DNA of 64,000 nucleotides, from assembly GCA_015680685.1 (NCBI GenBank), contig MNCI01014538.1, forward strand, positions 386,784 to 450,783, in the 5' to 3' direction. The DNA comes from Gnetum montanum (Eukaryota > Streptophyta > Gnetopsida > Gnetales > Gnetaceae). Below the pieces are notes generated by a model. That model was not told the origin of the DNA and did no database searches. It worked only from the letters and a program-made list of their open reading frames with translations. Below are positions 37,301 to 48,700 of the stretch, piece by piece; the stretch's first letter is position 1, and the number at the start of each line of letters is the position of its first letter. Made by a program: the position numbers and the translations under genes.

Positions 37301-38095
37301 AAGTTTGTTATGCCACATGCATTAATTTTTGACAATGGAACCCACTTTATAGGCACTACCTTTTGGAAGCTCATGCAACGCTTGGGGGTTGAACATAAAC
37401 TAACAACACCTTACCACCCCCAAGCTAATGGTCAAGCTAAGGTTATAAATAGGGAAATCACAAAGATCCTAACAAGAATTATCAGTAAATATAGGAAAGA
37501 TTGGAGCACAAAACTCAATGATGCCCTCTAAGCCTACTGCTTTACATGAAAATTCCCTATAGGCTAGTCTCCCTATGAGCTAGTGTATAGAAAATTACCA
37601 ACACTTCCTATTCAATCCAAGCTCTGTACACTATCAACAGCCTGTGACCTTGACCTTGACTTAATTCTAGCACAAAAAGAAATATTAATGAATCACAACT
37701 TGCTAGACAAAAATTGATTAGTGGCCTTATCATCTAACAAGTTGCATAAGACATTCAATAAAAAACACCATGACCTTAGAATTAGGAAAGTCAAATTTCA
37801 ACCAGGGGATAAGGTCCTCTACTAGAACCCTGCACACGTACCTCACTGAACTAGGTTCTAGACATTGTGAGAAGGACCTTATATCATTTACGAAACTTTC
37901 CCTTCTACGGCCATGTTGATCTACAAACCTGAGAGCCCAAACAAGAAGCAGTTGGTTAACATACAACAAGTCAAACCTTTCCACAAGCCTAAGTAAGCTA
38001 GGGCAAGAAACGTGTCATCGGATAGACAACCACACTCAATCTTTCAAATCTCCTCCTTTCAACTTAGTTGTGGGGGAGATGGCCATCCATGCTAA
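34331..38095 (+). pseudogene. Element B pol remnant (PR-RT-RH-IN)
   Basis: Protease is at about 34330-34795, with the active site degraded to LLDSSFS at about 34461-34481; the stretch 34586-34795 is open and contains FPIIMGRAWLNTIDAKMNI. RT is at about 35390-36060, with FLDGYSDYNQIQI and the intact catalytic box FMDDFSTYG (about 35796-35822). RNase H is at about 36110-36650. Integrase is at about 36830-37830: zinc-binding region HEAPCGGHYNERC...HSCQHC in the open stretch 36833-37072, then a long open stretch 37157-37531 with VVDYCMKWEEA, FDNGTHF and YHPQANGQA. It ends with ISSFQLSCGGDGHPC and a stop near 38093. Stops break all domains. A 50-bp duplication around the N at 36244 lies in RNase H. 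Confidence 0.85.
36195..36293 (+). repeat. 49-bp direct duplication around an N in element B
   Basis: ctccaattctataggcaccc and the following 29 bases occur at 36195-36243 and again at 36246-36293, separated by the N at 36244, with one difference (tctag against tccag). Elements A and C have a single copy. An unresolved assembly join is the simplest explanation. Confidence 0.75.
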
Positions 38096-39942
38096 CTATA
38101 TAAGTGGCTCCTCAATTTTTCATCTTTTTGTTTTACACATTGTTACTTTTACAACTTTTTATTTTACACATTCTTTATCTTATACCATTTTGTTTTTATG
38201 TTATTAATTTTTAAATATTTTTGTGTACGTTTTATTTTCGTTAAATATTTTACAATTTCTTATATATTTTCCTTTATTTGGATGTGATTTTCTTATTATG
38301 TTTTATTAATAATATGCTTGATTGCCAACTAGGTACAATGTGGTTTGATTGATGTGGGCATGTGATATACAATTATTTGATTGTTGGTGTTTGAATTCTA
38401 GGTTTGAATTTTTTAATGGATAATTAGGACATGGCTTCTTTTTCATGAAATAGGTGGTGAGTCCACAACATCCACCCATTTTACAAACTCTATGGTTTTC
38501 CTTATTTTGGAAATGTGTAGTCCCTTTTTCATTAATAAAACTTTAACAAAATTATGACCTTGGTAGTTTCCAAATTTGGAAAGGATTCAAAGGTTTGAAC
38601 AAGGTGTGACTTCAAGGAAACTCAATACTCTTTGTGCCTTTCTACTTATTTGGATGCATGTGTGTTTTCATGGATTTCTTACTGTTTCGTGTTGACCAAT
38701 AACAGGAAGTTGAATAAGTCTTTGCATATAGTGTGGTTTCCATATAAAAAAACAATGGAAATTCAAAGCACACCTCTTAGACAAAATAAATGAGCTATAA
38801 GAACTAGTTATGGGACTAGAAAGACATGTTACCCATGCTTAAAGGTCCCCTCTAACTAAGGCCCTTTCTCACTTCCTACTTCTCTTTTCTTCTTTAATAA
38901 GGAATGGTGGTTGTTCTATGAGAGTACTCTTATGTCTCAGGGGGGTGGACTAGTCTTAGAATGGCGATGCAAAGTCACTGAACGTGGTTGGTTTTGGTTT
39001 GGACTAAGGATGAATTTTATTAGGTCATTTAACTGCAAACCTTGTAAGGGACTTCATGTGACCTTAATTAGGAACTCCATTTTACTCTCTCCCTCATCCA
39101 TCTATGCTTTCCATGTCTCACCTCACTATCAGTTTCATGTTCTTGTTCGATGTCTTGGTTTGATGTGTCAGAATTCTTAGGTAGTTTCTTCTGAGTTTTT
39201 ATACTTAACTTTTCATAATCATTAATCATCTGTGGGGCCCATAGACTCCTCAATTTGAAGTTATGTAAAGGCAATAAAAGACCTATGCCTACTTTGGGGA
39301 GGACCCACTTGCATATCTTTTGGTTGGATTAGTGAAGTCTTTTATCCTTAGACATTCTCCTAATCAAATCCTTTAGCATGCCCCATCAACGACACCAATT
39401 GTGCATGTTTTCATAATGTTTTTTTTAATGAAACCCTCTTTTTATTGTTGTGAATTCTTAAACCCTCTTCAAGCATTTCATCATGTTTGAACTTTTTAAA
39501 TTTAATGGACCACTTTTCCATTTCACCCTATTCTTCAATTTTCTTGCTAACACTATTAAAGGAATCAATCCGCCATAATCACAACCTAGCCAAGTGTAAT
39601 CATCAATGAGACAATGTACTTAAAAGTTATAAGTTACACATTGCATACTAATATGCGATTTTGTTGTGATTACAGTGGGAAGCATGGACTAGAAGTAGGA
39701 TTGTCTTCACCAAAGAAGAGGCAATAACACCATGCGATGAGGATCATTCATGATCGTTGGATCTTCTCCCTTGCTCTTCAATTGCTAGAGGAGTTGGATG
39801 TTAGTTTTGTGAAAGGTGTTCATTTTTATTATCATGAACACCTAATTTTGTAAAAGATTGTAAATCCATACACTTGGGCACTTAGAGTCTGTTTGTTCCA
39901 TCTAAGTTAGTTTGCATGTTAGTCAATAATTCTATACCTTTT
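38096..39942 (+). other. Element B non-coding tail, first part
   Basis: No gene seen. The tail is T-rich at 38100-38310, followed by the segment 38840-39090 that is highly similar to A (6215-6480) and C (62265-62530), and then the block tcacaacctagccaagtgta near 39578. Where element A has its third ORF, B goes straight from tgattacag (about 39670) to the pre-LTR region. Confidence 0.6.
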
Positions 39943-40601
39943 TGATGAGCCATGATATCGCGTTCGCCCCTGCAATATTGCGTACGCGATATTGCAGCCC
40001 GCCGAAACATCTATAAATAAGAGGCGGCTTTCCCTGTTTTAGGTATCTAGATCTAGACCCTTAGCCAAACTATAGCAATTTTACCATTCTAGAGTTAGAA
40101 TAATTTCCATGTGCCTACAGTAGGAGTCTTAAAGTGAATGGATCTTTATTTGAGCAAATTGTACCTGAGCACACATTTGTGTACGACAATAAAGACGAAC
40201 TTTCTAATAAACCTTGAGGCATGTGGACTAAGCTAAATAGGATTTAATTATTGTTAAATGTTTAAATGCTTTCCTAGATAATTAATCTCTCTCAACCCTT
40301 GACTCTCCTAATTAAGTGCATTCAGTACAACCGCTTCGAGCACATGTGTAACGCTTGGTAACCCAGTAACGAGTAGCNTAGCATAAGACATTAAAAAGAT
40401 AAAAGATATAAAAATCATATACCTCAAGCTTACTTAACCATACAACCGTGACAATACAAGTAAGTTTGGGAAGACAACGATTGATTAACCTTAAGTGTTC
40501 CATTAAGGCGCGTAAGCACTTAGTCCTTGGAGTTCGACTGGATCGCGCGTGACATGCTCGTATTCGTATGGTTGAGTGTAGGGGTACCTCGCCACTCATC
40601 A
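39943..40601 (+). repeat. Solo Athila-type LTR nested in element B tail
   Basis: 659 bp, TGATGAGCCATGATATCGCG to GCCACTCATCA. The flanks ctttt and ctttc form an imperfect 5-bp target duplication. The interrupted host sequence is intact at 63330-63350 in element C. A TATA box tataaata is at 40012-40019. About 150 bp are missing at the N at 40378 compared with other LTRs, so its true length is probably near 800 bp. Its terminal regions are the most CpG-rich of the LTRs here, which suggests it may be the youngest. Confidence 0.8.
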
Positions 40602-40670
40602 CTTTCCAATATTTTTTCAGGTACTTGTTCCTCCTCTTGTTCACTCAAGGATAAGTTTTCATTCAATCAT

Positions 40671-40677
40671 GGAGGTA
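40671..40677 (+). other. Polypurine tract of element B
   Basis: ggaggta directly before the 3' LTR, in the context gataagttttcattcaatca. Element C has cgtgggggta in the same place, so this is the plus-strand priming site. Confidence 0.6.
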
Positions 40678-41543
40678 TGATGAATCATATTTTGTAGGGC
40701 TCTAATATTGGAGCCTTGATATCACATATCTGATATTAAATCCCATGTTACATTATTGGATATTTGATATCATGAGATGTGTGCCAGCCTATAAATATCA
40801 CTTAGACACACGGTTTGGGCATAAATTAGTCAATAAAGTAGTTGAACTCTTGTAGTTTTATTCTATAATCTTAGAGAATAGTCAGTGAGTGCCCATAGTG
40901 TGGATCTGAGTCAATTGTACAACATCTTATTCGAGTGGTAATGTACCTAGACACATTCCATAAATAACAATAAGATCAAGATTGATTCTTATTCATTGCA
41001 GTACTTGACTTAAATTAGATTTACTTTCCATGCAATTTACTTTTCATGTACTTAGTTAATGTTTACATTTCCATGCATATTAATGAGTTGGTAGAATGAG
41101 CACGACTAGTTTTGAGCGTAAACACGTATTCGCTTGGTAATCCCAACAACGTTATTGCTTGGTTCGCTTAGTAGCATAGTGCTTGGTAATCCCAATAGTG
41201 GACACGTGGGTTCAGAACATGTACGACAAGCTGAGAATGAACACTCATTGCCCATAGGCTAGTTTAGACTTTACTTTCCATTATTAATCAATTTAAATAA
41301 TTGATTTCTTTATTATCATTAAGAGTAGCATAAGGTTGAAACAACATCAAGAATCATATGCCTCACTTTGGACTAAACCATACGTGACAAAGCTACCACT
41401 AGTCCAAGTGGGAAAATAGCGAACTGCAATCATGGCATAACGATCTAGATATCACAACTAGTCCCATCCATAGAATTTGACTGGATCATGCGTGAATGCT
41501 TGTATATATATGGTTGGGCGTAGGGGTACCTTGTTGCTCATCA
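40678..41543 (+). repeat. 3' LTR of element B
   Basis: 866 bp, TGATGAATCATATT to GCTCATCA, matching 30790-31669 throughout with scattered substitutions and small indels. A TATA box is at 40800-40807. It is followed by the target duplication copy ccagt and then LINE sequence. Confidence 0.9.
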
Positions 41544-43200
41544 CCAGTTGATTGCAATTAATTTAGTTTTCACTAAGCTTTTGGGTACTATTTCAGAGAA
41601 TAAAATTAGTTCATGGGCAGAATTGCAAGGTCTTCATGCTTAGTCACAAGCAAATTTCATGAGGAATCATTCTAATATAGACCATCTAGTAACTTTGCAT
41701 TATTGTGTAGAGAAAGCAAAAAGCACCAACTATACAACTTTTATTTGTTTTGTTGATTTCTCCAATGCTTATGATTCTATTGCTTGAGATAAACTTTGGA
41801 AGAGATTGGATAGCATTAACATTCCACAAGATCTCCTTTCTATTACTAAAAGAATCTATGGGATGGTTAACATTCTTATTGAAGATAATTCTACTAGAGA
41901 AGAAACAATTATCAATAACTCAATTGGAGTTAAACAAGGTTGTCCTTTATCCCCTATCCTTTTTGGAATATTTATAAATGAATTGGAGCAATGGATGCAA
42001 ATTGCCTCCAATCATGGTATGTTAGTGAATGGATTATTTTTGAACATGTTTCTCTTTGCAAATGATGTGGCCTTGATTGCAAAATCAACTACAAGATTAA
42101 ATTATATGGTTCAAATTCTCCATGACTAGTGCAACCATTCTAGTATGAAAGTTAATATTGATAAGATTAAAGTTCTAGTTTGTGGTACTAGAAATAGAAA
42201 TTATGATTTTTTTTCCTTAGAGAAAAAAGACTTAATATATGAAATTCTTATAAATATTTGGGAGTTGAATTTACCAATAATTATAACTGGAATATCCTTA
42301 TTGCTCAAAGGGTTTTGGGTGGCATGTGGGCTCTATTTGCTCTAAGAAATAATTGTGGCAGGAAACAAATTTTGGCATAAGAGATCAAAAGGAAACTTTT
42401 CCGCAGTCTTGTCCAACCTATATTATTATATGGTTGTGTTGCTTGGGGACCTTCTCTTTCCACACATAACTGGAAAAACTTAGAGCATGTTCAAAAACAT
42501 TTTCTTGTATGTGAATTTCAAGTGAAAATGTAGACTTCTTATGATATCTTATTTTTAGAAGCAGATTTCCTTCCTCTTGAAATTGAAGCCCTTTACCAAT
42601 TTATTGCTTATACGTGGAAGTTAAGTCACATGGGGGAAGCCAATTATGCTAAGGAGATAATGAATGCTACATAAGACAATGGATGGTTGCATCAAGAAAA
42701 ATTATCGTTTCAGTTATGGAATATTGCTATAGAGGATCTTCCTTTAAACAAAAGGCTCTTTCGGAAAACTATAAAAGAAAAAGTCTTGGCTAAAGTTTGG
42801 TTGAATATGTTAGGGAAATTTTTTATTTATTTATATTCTCTTAGAGGAGGTTTGTTATCTAGTACTCAACAGTATCTATTCTCAACTATTGCTATTTATC
42901 TAAGGAATCAAATTGCTAGAGCAAGAATGAGCTCTCATTGATTCCTTATTGAGATAGGTTGTTGAATCAATTTACAAAAAGAAGAGCATATTTACAGACT
43001 ATGCAAACGAACCATAAAAGATGAACATATTTTTTTTATTTTGCCCATCTTTGGCTCATATTCGATTGAATTGTACTATTAATTGTAATATGCTAATTGC
43101 TTTCTTTCAAATTGACCATATCTACTTGGGGCATTACATCAATAATGTTTTCAACTTTCTTCAAAACTATTTTGAGGCATTGTAACCGTCCAACAAATCC
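41544..43200 (+). pseudogene. LINE ORF2 remnant, RT core and 3' part
   Basis: Non-LTR reverse transcriptase remnant. After IAINLVFTKLLGTIS (from 41551) come ENKISSWAELQGLHA, a conserved HSNIDHLVTLHYCVE, and FICFVDFSNAYDSIA at about 41743-41787. The open stretch 41806-42129 has KLWKRLDSINIPQ (from 41790), GVKQGCPLSPILFGIFINEL at about 41929-41988 and the catalytic box FLFANDVALIAKS (normally FADD; the first Asp is Asn) near 42050-42090. Then SSMKVNIDKIKVLVCGT near 42130 and a C-terminal region with LVQPILLYGCVAWGPSL at about 42405-42460. Stops and frameshifts mark it as dead. Past 42950 it decays into AT-rich sequence. Confidence 0.8.
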
Positions 43201-43249
43201 TTTGTGATTTTCTGGATGTAATAAAAATTTGCATTTTCCAATTTCCATT

Positions 43250-44792
43250 GAATTGATATTTAACTTTCATAATACAAATGTAATGCCTCTCCACTAAATC
43301 CTTTTAAGTCTTTGACACAACAAAACCTAATACAATTACTTAGGTCTTCCATAATTAAACCTAATATAATAACTGATATAACGTAATAATTTTTCTTATT
43401 AATAACCAACGTAAAATTAAAGAATAAAATTTGTGGCTCATGTCATCTACTTCACACCGATTTATCGTATGGCAAAAAACCTTGTTATCATTTGAGGTAA
43501 GAGTTCATCAAGTTATACTACGGTGGCAATTTCTGTCACAGAGAAAAACCAGCAGAAAAGACAGACGTCACTGCATTTACGATCAATTTTTGTGATCCTT
43601 TTAAAATTCTTGAAAGAGAAACGAACCCATTGGCAACACTGCAGACGTTTGTGCAGGGGTAGATGCCAAGCTGCGAACGTGCAGACAACAGACGTTCAGG
43701 TTCCACTTGCCGGGTCTTAGCTTCGTTCAAAATGCGGGAAACAAAATGCGTTTCAACATGGGATGCATTTATGAACAGAAAACTTCCCCTCACCTTCTGT
43801 GCCTGCAGAATGCTTTTTCATTGGTTCATCTTTCCGCTTCCGGAGCATGAATTCCAGCGGTAAAAGTCGGCAACGGCACCATTTCCAAATCTAATCACTA
43901 CTCCAGACTAGGCACGATTCATATGACGACAACAGTGACGCCAATGTGTCCACCTCACGGAAAATGGACATGCGCACTTACGCGGAAACCGATCTCATCC
44001 TGCGCGTTTTCGTGGAATAAGCGTGGAACAGGAACCAAGCATTGCTGCTGTTTTCTGCCATTTTCTTTATCCGACTTTGAGTTTTCTGCACCACCGCTTT
44101 TCTGTAGGTTTTGCGAAGGCTGTTGGATCGGCCCTGAAGCAGCAAAATGTACAGTTTTAGTGTTTAGTGTTATCTGTGCTTCTTTGTTGTGCATTGATGA
44201 TAAGGAATTTGCTTGGATGTTTGAGGCAGGGTTAGGGTTTCCAGGGGTTGAAGGAGCATCGCGAGGATAACAGATCGGTTGATGCAAGCGTGTAGAGATT
44301 TTGTGAGATTTTTGGTCTGTTTGGTGTATGCTTGGAGGAATTTGAATGAAGGTACTAGGTCTGTTTAAAGGTTAAAGTTTAATTCTACAGTAGATTGATG
44401 AAATGCGAGAGAGCTTTTGCAAAATTTGTGGTTTATTTTGGTGTAATCTTTGAGGAATTTGAGTGAGAAGACGGGTTCAGGTATGTAGATGGTTGAACTT
44501 CTTTTGTATGAGAACATTTCTTGAGCGGAAATTTTCAGAGTAACGGGAGGAGCTTAGTATTTCTGCGAGAGTTGTGTTGAGGTTCGTCGTGGAGTTGAGA
44601 GATTCGGAGTGTGGGGGCCATTTTAGTAGCAGAAAAATCACCTGAATTCTGTTTTATGGAGGGAGGAAGAAGGCCTGAGGTTTGTTGCTAAATATTTTGC
44701 AATAGTTTTCAAAGGTTGCTGAATGTACCAAAGTTTGGAGTGAGGGGTTTTAGGGTTTGTTAAGGTTCCACATCTATGAAACTTGAATACAA
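43250..44792 (+). promoter_or_regulatory. Upstream and leader region of the MAPKKK gene
   Basis: AT-rich until about 43440, then clearly richer in CpG (43500-44650) than any flanking transposon, which is typical of an unmethylated gene start. No convincing TATA box or transcription start could be fixed. Two related segments (about 44310-44345 and 44430-44470, both with ttggtgta...gaggaatttga) suggest a small tandem duplication in the leader. The 115-codon ORF at 43923-44270 has no recognisable domain. The leader may contain an intron, which cannot be settled from sequence alone. Confidence 0.45.
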
Positions 44793-45766
44793 ATGAACAT
44801 TCTAAAGGGTTTGCGTGTTGGCAAGTGTTCTTCCTCTGATGATGGTTCCTCTGCGTGGTCTTTGGCTTATGGAAGCCCTGGAAGGCCTGCGACTTCGTCG
44901 TCTTCATCTCGCAAGAGCAGGAACAAAAGCAAAGGAAGGCAATTGGCAAAAACAGCACCAATCTCTGTCGGATGTCCTTCTTCTCTCGATGCCAATGGCT
45001 GCAGGAGGGGACTGGTTGGAAGTGCAAAGGTTATCACAATGCTGGGGCCAGAAAGCCTCGACGAAGCAATCGAGATCATTTCTGCAATGGATTCCGCGGC
45101 CCGTGAATCTGCAGGTGCAGATCGGTCCTCTTCGTCTTCTTCAGAGTCAGACGAGGAGAGTTCTCAAGCTTTACCCGCTGCTGCAGATAAGCAGCCAATT
45201 TCCTCTGCCATGAAGGTGACTGCCATGCCCTCTGTCTCATGCCAAACTCATTTTGCTGCCCAGCCCAAAACCTTGCAGGTGATTTACCATGATTTACGAG
45301 CAGATTCTCCTCGAAAATCTTCAGATGGGCTTTTATTTGATCCGAAAACCCACAACACGTCCTACAGAATTCTCCCAGAAAACAAAGATTCCAGGAATAA
45401 TCCCAGAACTTCGTTTGCCTCTCCTGCTCCTTCTTGCGACTATGTTAATGGGTCCGCTGATGGTAAAAATTTTGTTCTTAGTTCCCTTCTTAGTCCTCCG
45501 AGGAGAAGTGTTTATTGTCCTACAGCACACCGTCTTCCCACGCCTCCTGCGTCACCCAACATATCGGAGAAGGGCAGACCTTTGGTGCTTAAAAAGCTGC
45601 CATTACCGCTTCCAGCCATAGACACGTCTGGAAGGTCACAGCGGTTTAGCCCTGCTAAGCTCGGTTCAACCTCCTATTCATCCCCTGTACAGTGCCCTAG
45701 AAATTGGATACGCGGCAAACCTATTGGAAAAGGTTCCTTTGGAATTGTATACGAAGGACTAAACAA
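44793..45766 (+). CDS. MAPKKK exon 1
   Basis: 974 nt, 324 codons plus two bases. It encodes the Ser-rich N-terminal region and the Gly-rich loop of the kinase. The donor is aaacaa|gtaagt; the split codon completes as Lys with exon 2. Apart from the kinase start no domain is recognised. Proline-directed sites (SP, TP) are frequent between residues 160 and 290 and may be phosphorylation sites, which is inference. Confidence 0.88.
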
Positions 45767-48700
45767 GTAAGTACATTTTTTGACTATGAGATGTATGAGT
45801 TTAAAAGTTCCCGCGAAATTCTGAACATAGTCACTTGAACAGTTAAAGTTAACAATACCGCTTGTGCGTAGTTTTGTTTTACACGTGTCTGCCTAATTTA
45901 TGCTTCCGCTGTTTCATGAATTCCAGGGATGATGGCAGTTTCTTTGCTGTTAAAATCAGTGATGTGGAGTCTACATCTTCGGACTTACACCAGGTATATC
46001 CCTACTTTTTTCAAAGATTTTTATAGCATTTAATGGCGTCTGCCTTAGTTTTTCTTGAGAAAATCATTGAAGTGATCTTCGGGTGTTTGGCACACCTGGG
46101 TGTCTTCAGGAGGTTAATGTTCTAAGTAGGTTGAGCCATGCAAATATCGTTCGTTACCTGGGCAGCTCTGTTGTAAGTAAAAGTTTACGTTCCTCTATTA
46201 TTATAATTTTCAATTAGCCTTCCATATCTTGACGAGGGAAGTGTTTTGTTGTTGTTGTTTGTTTGTTTGTTTGTTTTCATTGTTCTGTTTCCAATAACAG
46301 GATAATGGCCAGCTGTGTATTTTTCTTGAGCTTGTTGGAATGGGTTCATTGCGAACAATCCTTGACAAATATCAACGGTTTGAGGAAACTATGATTAGAG
46401 TGTACACACGTCAAATTCTAAATGGCTTGAATTATCTGCACCAGCAAAATACTGTTCACAGGTAATTTTGATTGCAGAAGTAGTTAATGGCATACAAACA
46501 GTTTGTATTTTCACGACTTTTGATGGAGAGCTCTTTTTCGGTGCGGATTGGGGTATTAATCCTAGTTGCAAGATATGCAACGGATTGCCAATGTTTTGCG
46601 TTCTCCGTTTCCGCAACAGGAAATCCGTTTCAAAATGCTGTTGCTTTAGGTGTTTACTGTTCCTGGCATATTAATATACTTTTCTGAGAAAACTGAAAGG
46701 TTTTCCCATAGTCGTTAAATGAAATACATTTAAATTAAGGATATTTCACTATAAACCGTAATTTTTTTCATAATAAATGAGTAATATTGGTAGTTCTCTT
46801 TCCATGTATCACTTCTGTTTCGTTTTTGACATGGAAATATTCAAATTCTTCTAAATTATTGCTTGGATTCTTTATGCCATTTCTTTTCCGCAACCTTTTT
46901 GTTGGCCATTTTCCGTCATGTTTCCATTGTCGTCATGTTGCTCCGTTTCTCGTTTCTGGTAACTATAGTATTAATGCACGCCACTTGACCCATGTGGGTT
47001 GGAACCAACGCTGCCCTATTCCAATGGGCTCTTACATGGCCATGCTATGCCATGGTATGTTTTCATATATTCATCATGTCCCTTTCTGTGTCTGTTCAAA
47101 GTATTGTTTGCAAGTCCTTTTCCATTTTTGTGCCCATTTCTTTTCTGCACTTGTTTGTTTGTTGGTCATCCATGCTGCGTGCCTGTTCTGTTTTGGAAGC
47201 CATTGCATCCTCATGATTTTAGAATACACCCTTTATGCACTTTAGAGATGAGATAGAAAACATGCATCAAAATGGAGCATTCGAAGTATTTTTGCCTTAG
47301 CTGTTAATCTACAATAGCAATTAGAAAAGGGACATTGTTCCAGCATTCTTATTTAACTTGAATCAAATTCTATTCAGTGCTTATGATTGGAGTTGAAGGT
47401 GCTCTAATGAATATGCAATACTTAAAAACAAAATTATGACTTGGTTCACAATGTCAGTGAAGATTCTTATTAACTTATTCTCGAAGGATTAAAAGATTTT
47501 GTAAGATTGGGGAGGTGGATGAGTCCTTTCTTTGTATTAGGTAAAGTTAAATTTTAAAAGGGAGAAAGGTATTAGAACATTTGGGTTTGGGGTGGAAATA
47601 GAAGAAATTTCAATAACTTGTGCCTTGTAGTAGCACTAAACAGAACGAAAAAAGCATAATGAATTTGATTTATGTGTGGTTCAGCCAAGCAAAGAGATGG
47701 TATTATGACATGTGGAAAGGATATATTCCAGCATTGTTAGTGCAGCTTAATTCACAGTGTGAAATTGCTCCAAACATTTTAAAGATCCAAATAAAAAGGC
47801 ACACACTAATATAATCAAATTTAGTTAAATGTCAGTTAAACCAAATAAACCACATTTTGATACAAGTGAATCAATTTAGGATTCATTATTTATAAAGCCT
47901 GAGAACCTACAGATGAGGACTGATTAAATTGTTTTATTTGTTAGTTTTGAACTTAGCTTTTGGTGGAAATCTCTGGTATTTGTCTTACAGAATTGAAACA
48001 CGTTCAATATTTCCAGAAATTGTTTAATGTCTTTGTAGATTCAACACTTCAAGAAATCGTTTAATGTCTTTGTGGACAGACAAAGTCTCTTTCTATTGAT
48101 GTCTCTATGCACACTGGTAGTATAGTCGTTATGTTATGTTGTAATGCCTAATATCATCACAGCAGCAAGGACACCAATAAACAATATTCCTCTTGTTCTT
48201 AGTTTTATTTTGGCCTGAAATGACCAAGACAATAGACCATTAGGACTGGAAAAAGATTCTGGTTGGGCACGGGTTGCCCAAGGTTCCACACAAGAAAACC
48301 AAAATATCAATTATGATCTTGATGCTTTATTAGATATGGTTGAAGATAACAATAGAATGGCCGTGAGATCTTTCTATGTAATAAATAGACCGTCTTGGCA
48401 TTGGGATATAATCATATATAAGCAGCTTATTTTCTAGGCTCCGGCAGAATCCCCTTAGCCTTATGATATTGGGATGCTTGTATCTACCAATACTCTTGAC
48501 TTTGGCTTCAAAATCCTTGAATCTTTGCAGACCACCTTCCCCAACCCTTCTCACTGTAAATGTGAGCCTATCTTCAAGAATAGCCTTGTACAGAATTGTG
48601 TATCAGCAAAAAAAAAGATATATGCATATATCTTTTTTTTTTTATTCAGAAGCAATTTTTGAATACAATCAATTAGTGCATCAAGCCTTTCAAAGCACTT

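Larger units (their letters stand above)
30790..41543 (+). mobile_element. Element B: complete but decayed Athila-type retrotransposon
   Basis: 10.75 kb bounded by LTRs (30790-31669 and 40678-41543), with a primer site, gag, pol, a long tail and a polypurine tract in canonical order. The target duplication is ccaat (30785-30789) against ccagt (41544-41548). The insertion splits a LINE, which resumes in frame. The two LTRs differ visibly in substitutions and small indels, so the insertion is old. The third ORF of element A is absent. A solo LTR (39943-40601) is nested in the tail. N bases at 36244 and 40378 mark local assembly faults. Confidence 0.9.

Noticed and set aside
43923-44270. 115-codon ORF in the kinase gene leader
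   Set aside because: No recognisable domain, odd Cys/Phe-rich composition, and the overlapping - strand frame is equally open (43955-44287). It may be translated as an upstream ORF, but nothing in the sequence supports that.
44638-45213. Other-frame ORFs over exon 1 (132, 129 and 83 codons)
   Set aside because: Shadows of the MAPKKK exon 1 frame, which alone continues into the kinase domain through consistent splice sites.
46787-47245. 152-codon ORF in intron 4
   Set aside because: It lies in the left arm of the inverted repeat, is rich in Cys, Phe and His without a domain, and is matched by competing frames of similar length.
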